A DNA stretch of 64,000 nt from Cannabis sativa (taxonomy: Eukaryota; Streptophyta; Magnoliopsida; Rosales; Cannabaceae), in NCBI RefSeq assembly GCF_029168945.1, contig NC_083601.1, forward strand, positions 73,087,595 through 73,151,594, given 5' to 3'. A program made the position numbers and the translations under genes. Shown here piece after piece: positions 59,001 to 64,000 of the stretch; the first letter of the stretch is position 1, and each line of letters begins with the position of its first letter. The notes beneath the pieces are model-generated. The model made no database searches, was not told the origin of the DNA, and worked only from the letters and a program-made list of their open reading frames with translations.

Positions 59001-59765
59001 AATTTAAATTAATTTTGTAACAACTTAAATTGAATATTTTTCTAAATATTTATTGGAAATTATTACTAAGATGAAAATAATTCATATTATTTCATATCCA
59101 TCTAAGTAAAATTTATAAATATTAAATTAAAATTTATATTTGGAATTTTTCATTCTAAATTGGAAATTTTAATTAAATAAATATATATTTAAAATAAATA
59201 GAATAAATAAAGAGAATCAAAGAAAATACAACTCACTTTAAATAATGAGCTTGATTATTATTAAGATATTCGATCTCCATTGTGGGTTTTACACCGCGTT
59301 TGTTTTAGTGAGTAATCCTCCCTAATGGAGGAACGTTCATTAGCAATTTCGCACCGTTTAACCTCGCATGATAAGTAGTTTGTAAGTGTTTTGTATGGTA
59401 TGGATCACCCTAATGGTGACGACCATACTTGACTTGCAAATTATGAAACAATGGTGGAAGCTCATAAGATAGAATTGCCTTGACTCTCGCCTAAACGGGA
59501 CAACGCTGAATTCAAATCTTGATCGAATAAAAGGTTGCTAGAATGGTTATCATTTTAGATGAGCTGACAACTCTATTCAATGGATGATGCTTTGACTCTC
59601 GCCTAAACGGGACACTGTATCAGTTTGTTGAAAAACCTTGGAAATTATTTAGGATTGTATGCTTTAGTATTTTCACTTGTCATTCCTACTTGCTATATGC
59701 TTATAATTTCTGAATTGTGTATGAATTTATATTGAACCATGTTATTTTCTGTTATTAAATTGTAG
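56051..59765 (+). mobile_element. AT-rich leader of element E
   Basis: Collinear with the B and X leaders: conserved block at about 57521-57650, hairpin at 59316-59332, and GACTCTCGCCTAAACGGGAC at about 59480 and 59591. It ends with an acceptor-like TAAATTGTAG (59756-59765) at the place where B and X have gag. The CpG-rich hairpin island of B and X is missing here (deletion near 56330). No coding frame. Confidence 0.75.
59316..59332 (+). other. conserved TCCTCC/GGAGGA hairpin in E leader
   Basis: Same stem and loop as 8123-8139 (B) and 29990-30006 (X, minus strand). Confidence 0.65.
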
Positions 59766-62425
59766 TTTAATTTCGAATCTTCATTGTTGGTCTAACATGT
59801 TTGTTTATCTAATGAGATAAATCCCTAATGGATTTTCACCATTAGACATACATAATAGTGTTAAATCTCGAAAGATAAATATTGTATATGCGACATCTAG
59901 CTGTTCATCAATTGATGACACCTTAGACTAGTATTTTTACAATATGAAACAAGAAGATTACATAAATAAGATTACTTTGTCTTTCGCTAATCGAAGCATC
60001 GTTGGATTCTTATTTATAAACGAAATTATCCTAATTCCTCTTAGCTTATTCATTTCGAATTAGCTCCATAATATATCATTGGATGAATGGTCTATAAATC
60101 ATTTCATGTCATTATATTTTCTCTTAAGAAATTAAATGACGCTTATGATTATAATCCCGAAATTCTATTCCCAATTGATATAAATCCTCAATCTTAGAAA
60201 TCTCCTACTTGTATGGGCAAATCTGACTTAGAGTTTGTATTAGTAGTGCTGGTCCAAGATAGAATTACTCATAATATTTGGTATAAATTTAAGTCTTTGA
60301 CTTTAATTTTAGATTCCAAATAGAAATTTTCTTATATTTCTAATTCCAGAATACAATACAGTTACACTTTCTCAAGTGTTTAATATCCATCTTCTATTAA
60401 TGGATTAAAACTGTATGGAATATGAGTTAGGTATTCTGTGACCAGGATCCACTTGCAGTATTCTAAGAACTCTTTAATGTAACTAAACCTATGTCATCAA
60501 TAGACACTACCATTTTTTTTAATCTATGGCATTTTATCTTGTTCATAGTGGATTTGACAAGATCAATCTCTGCAAAGAGTTAATATGCCTATATCCACTG
60601 AAAGTAGTTCATCTCATTTGCAGATAGATGTACATTCAGGGGTGGATATGAGTTTTTCGTTGTATTCTTAAAACGATAACTCTAGATTATACCTTTTAGC
60701 AAAGAAATTTGAAATGTTTGAAAAATTTCATTAATTTCTAGCAATGGTTAAAACCATTAAGGTAAGTGGTTAAAGATCTTGCGAACTGATAGGGGTGGAG
60801 AAATAGTTAGTAGATATGCAGTTCAAAGATCATTAAATTGATTTTTGAATTATATCCAAACTTACCTCCCCAGAAATTTCGAGTTGCATGTTAATGATTA
60901 GTTACTAGTCGTTGCCTAATTCCTTCTATGGTAATACAATTTCAGCATGATGTAATGGTTGTATACTTAATGTAAATCATTACTAGAATCATGGATGACC
61001 TAATCAAAATCTTAAGAAAAGCTAGAACTGTTAACCATGGTTTGTTAGCTATTCTAAGTGATTAGGGGTGGACCATCCCATTGTCAATAGATAAGAAAGT
61101 GTTTGTTCAAACAAATACTACTTTTCTAAGAAAATGACTAAGTCTGAAAAACAAGTAGCAAATACAGGAGATATATTTCTTGATTCCAAAAGTGTTCTAT
61201 CATCTTTTTTGACATATGATGATCCCACTGCCTCTGTTGTCTTGTCACAACCGAAGAGATAAATACCATTTAGTTTTTCTTAGACATAATTCACGGTACC
61301 TTGTCGTAGTGGGAGAGTTTCTAGGAACTCACCTTCTTATGACTTGGGAGACACTAGTGATTAAAATCCATTGTGAGTTTAAACAAGTAATGGATTGTCA
61401 AGATAAGAAACTAAGAAGAAAGCCAATAGAACTATGGTTTAATCCATTCACATGGAGTAACCTAAAGTTTTCTATTACAAGGACATAAAAGGGAATTTTT
61501 GTTTATAAGTCCATTCAATGGACTTAACAAAACTTCCTGTTCCTAGTATTATAGGTTTGAGTTTATCTAAACCTATGGCTTGTGGTATACCTGGTAATTA
61601 CTTACTCTAATGCAAGCAACTTACTTTAGTAAGATGCTGAAGCCTTTTCTTTCTAATGGCAATCTATAGAAGCTTCACAACTTCTTAGGCATAGATTTTA
61701 TCTAAGGAAAAGTCTCAACTATTCTAGAAAAGATAAAGCCATGAAAGAATTTCTTATATCAACAGTGAGAGGTCTTAGATATGCTTTTGTATGCCTTAGA
61801 CCAGACACCTGCTGTTGAGTGGGAGTAATGAGTAGGTATCAGATTAATCCAGGAGAAGAACATTAGAAGACAATCAAGTAAATTTTAAGATTAAGAAGAG
61901 GAACTATATGTTAGTCTATAAGGGTGTGTTTAAAACTCTTAGACAACACCATATCAGATTTCGAAATTTGCCTTTGTGCTAGTAAATCTTTCTGATAAGA
62001 TGGTGGTTACTCTGGGGGTGGAATAGTGATTTTGGAGAAGTGTAAAAACCTATCTGAAGTCTCTAGGTCTACCAGAGAGGGACTGAATGTTAAGGTTGCA
62101 GGAAAGGTACTTATTCAGTCTAAGCAAAGTTATATACATTTTTGGCACCTTTCCAAATTGCCTTAAACTACTAGTGTTAATTTCCTGATTAACCAAAAGT
62201 AGTTGCCAAAGATATAGAATCCAGTATCCTAAGAGAGTAGACATATAGAGAGGAATTTCACAGTATCAATGATTTTGTGATTAAAGGAAGAGTAATGGTG
62301 GAGAAAAGGTTGTGGTTAATTCAACCTTTCAGATCCTATTACAAGGAGTTTACTACTACTACACTTGATTTGTATATCAAGGTGTTGAGATTATTTGAAA
62401 CACACTTTTTGTTTTATATTAGTGC
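59766..62425 (+). mobile_element. non-coding internal region of element E where gag would be
   Basis: Starts with TTTAATTTCGAATCTTC in place of the gag start of B and X. No gag motif is seen in any frame. From about 60774 it matches A (1565-3221). It keeps GATAGGGGTGGAG (about 60790), GATTAGGGGTGGACC (about 61062) and GTTGAGTGGGAG (about 61815). I see no recognisable domain in the first kilobase. Confidence 0.7.
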
Positions 62426-62434
62426 AAGTGGGAG
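62426..62434 (+). other. polypurine tract of element E
   Basis: AAGTGGGAG, two bases before the LTR at 62437. Confidence 0.85.
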
Positions 62435-62436
62435 TT

Positions 62437-64000
62437 TGTTGGGTTTTATACCCTAAATAAAACTCATTTCAATATAATCAGATTTACTTATTAATATAGA
62501 TCAGAAATAACATTTAATGTTGCATGGTTCACATGATTTATTTCATGATTATATGTACATAATGTATAAATTCATCTGAAACCCTTTTCACATACTTGAT
62601 CCTGTTTATTGTGCCGTCAACACATTGGAAAGTAAACATGACTATGTGAATAAAGTTTCCTAGATTTATCAGACACAGGATTTTACTGATATGATAGTCT
62701 ACAACAGAGCTTACTTGCATTTGGAGAAGTGCTATGTTCTTTCCAGAACATTGGTTAAAGTAAAGCTCAGGTTGGATGCATGGAGTATGCATCGGAAGGG
62801 ACCGATATTGAACTTTGACTTAGATTTAATTAAACTTACCGTAAAATCTATTCAAGTCAATATCGCCTAGTTGATCCTAGATCAAATGATCTTAATCCTG
62901 TTATGATTAGGCTCAATCTTGAAAGGCTATTCGTGTTCCTTGAATTGTCAGTTAAGCCTACCTTTTGGTCAGGGTGATACGTACTTTTTGGGAACACGGT
63001 AGGGCAATTGAGTAGGAGCGCTATCATAAACATGGAATCTATAGCTTCGATCTGGCGAATAGTAAGCAAAGGATGATCTCCTTCGAGCTTGACCAAACGA
63101 ATATAAATGGTGGAGTACTCATTTCACATAAGCTGAAATATCATTTATACGGGGTCAAGTGTTTTAAGGAATAAATACATTGTAGGGTGTAACGGTAATT
63201 TAATCCCTTTACAGTGTAGATCATTCATATAGAGGATCATTGATCACATTAGGATTATAACAATGGATAACTAATGATGTGTCTATATGGTGGAACATAT
63301 AGAGCATTCTATATACTGAGAGTGCAATTCTAAGTTCTATGCGTGGATTCAACGAAGAATTAATAAGTTAGTGAATTTTAGTGCTAAATTCTTGATCTAC
63401 TTATTGGAAGCTCGGTTATATAGACCCATGGTCCCCCCACTAGTTGAGATAATATTGCTTGTAAGACTCATGTAATTGATTTTGATTAATCAATTACAAT
63501 TCTCAAATTAGACTATGTCTATTTGTGAAATTTTCACTAAGTAAGGGCGAAATTGTAAAGAAAGAGTTTATAGGGGCATATTTGTTAATTATGATACTTT
63601 GTATGGTTCAATTAATAAATATGATAAATGAAATATTATTTAATAATTATTTATAGTTATTAAATAGTTAGAATTGGCATTTAAATGATTGAATTAGGAA
63701 ATTGGCATTTTTGAGAAAATCAGATACAAAAGGTGTTAAAATTGCAAAATTGCAAAGAACAAGGCCCAATCCACTAAGTGTATGGCCGGCCACCTTTGTA
63801 GCTGTTTTAAATTGATTTTTTCATTATTTTAATGCCATATAATTCAAATCTAACCCTAGTGGAATGCTATAAATAGATAGTGAAGGCTTCAGGAAAATTA
63901 CACTTTTCTTCTGACTTCTTCTGATTCAGAAAAACTGAGCCTCTCTCTCTCCCTATCTTTAGCTACCACTTCTTCTTTCTTCTTCCTTTGAATTTCGAAA
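62437..64000 (+). mobile_element. 3' LTR of element E (truncated by window end)
   Basis: Matches the 5' LTR with about 12 differences, all in the first ~615 bp; the remaining ~950 bp look identical. TATAAATA at 63868-63875. About 330 bp should follow outside the window. Confidence 0.93.

Larger units (their letters stand above)
54138..64000 (+). mobile_element. copia-derived element E without gag or pol, runs off the window
   Basis: 5' LTR (54138-56031), primer-binding site (56034), AT-rich leader, non-coding internal region, polypurine tract (62426) and 3' LTR from 62437, of which 1564 of about 1894 bp are present. The longest frame in 56032-62436 is 90 codons and not convincing. ATTAT (54133-54137) should be its left target duplication. 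Internal length is 6405 bp. The family is the same as A. Confidence 0.9.

Overview
The window looks like intergenic heterochromatin from a dicot plant. It is AT-rich, I recognise no host gene, tRNA or rRNA, and almost every base can be assigned to nested transposable elements. The species is not fixed by the sequence. The abundant ~1.9 kb Ty1/copia LTR family and the CACTA element would suit a repeat-rich rosid, but that is only an impression.

Layout, left to right. (1) 1-1564: 3' end and 3' LTR of an Athila-like Ty3/gypsy element, inserted in (2) the 3' half of a pol-less copia element, A (1565-5136, with 3' LTR). A appears to sit in the leader of (3) an older copia element, B (5137-23268), which has a broken gag and a 3' LTR. 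B is split by (4) a complete 10.2 kb CACTA transposon (8404-18604, target duplication TAG) carrying decayed TNP2-like and TnpA-like genes. Inside the CACTA lies (5) a small inverted-repeat element holding a LINE RNase H fragment. (6) 23269-27117: minus-strand CACTA debris, a copia solo LTR and the left end of another CACTA. (7) 27118-44835: minus-strand copia element X with an open gag, split by a Ty3/gypsy solo LTR (30250-32738). Its 5' LTR is split by (8) a very young non-coding Ty3/gypsy element with 2.5 kb LTRs (37303-44500). X lies in the gag of (9) copia element Y (44836-48879). Y in turn lies in (10) a Tat-like Ty3/gypsy element, T (48880-53094), which has a broken integrase and an intron-bearing antisense gene. 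(11) 53095-54137 is a piece of minus-strand copia LTR (Z), interrupted by (12) copia-derived element E (54138 to beyond 64000), which has near-identical LTRs and no coding capacity.

How the parts work together: B, X and Y share one plan. Each has long LTRs with TATAAATA, a ~3.5 kb AT-rich leader with conserved GC-richer blocks, then a gag that ends in a conserved ~100 nt intron followed by a stop, with no pol. E and A lack even gag. They look like gag-only or empty parasites that would need pol from an autonomous copia element elsewhere. The most unusual signals are these conserved leader structures, the repeated splice architecture, the hairpin and palindrome arrays in two Ty3/gypsy LTRs, and the spliced antisense ORF of T. 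All comparisons were made by eye; no alignment or database search was run.
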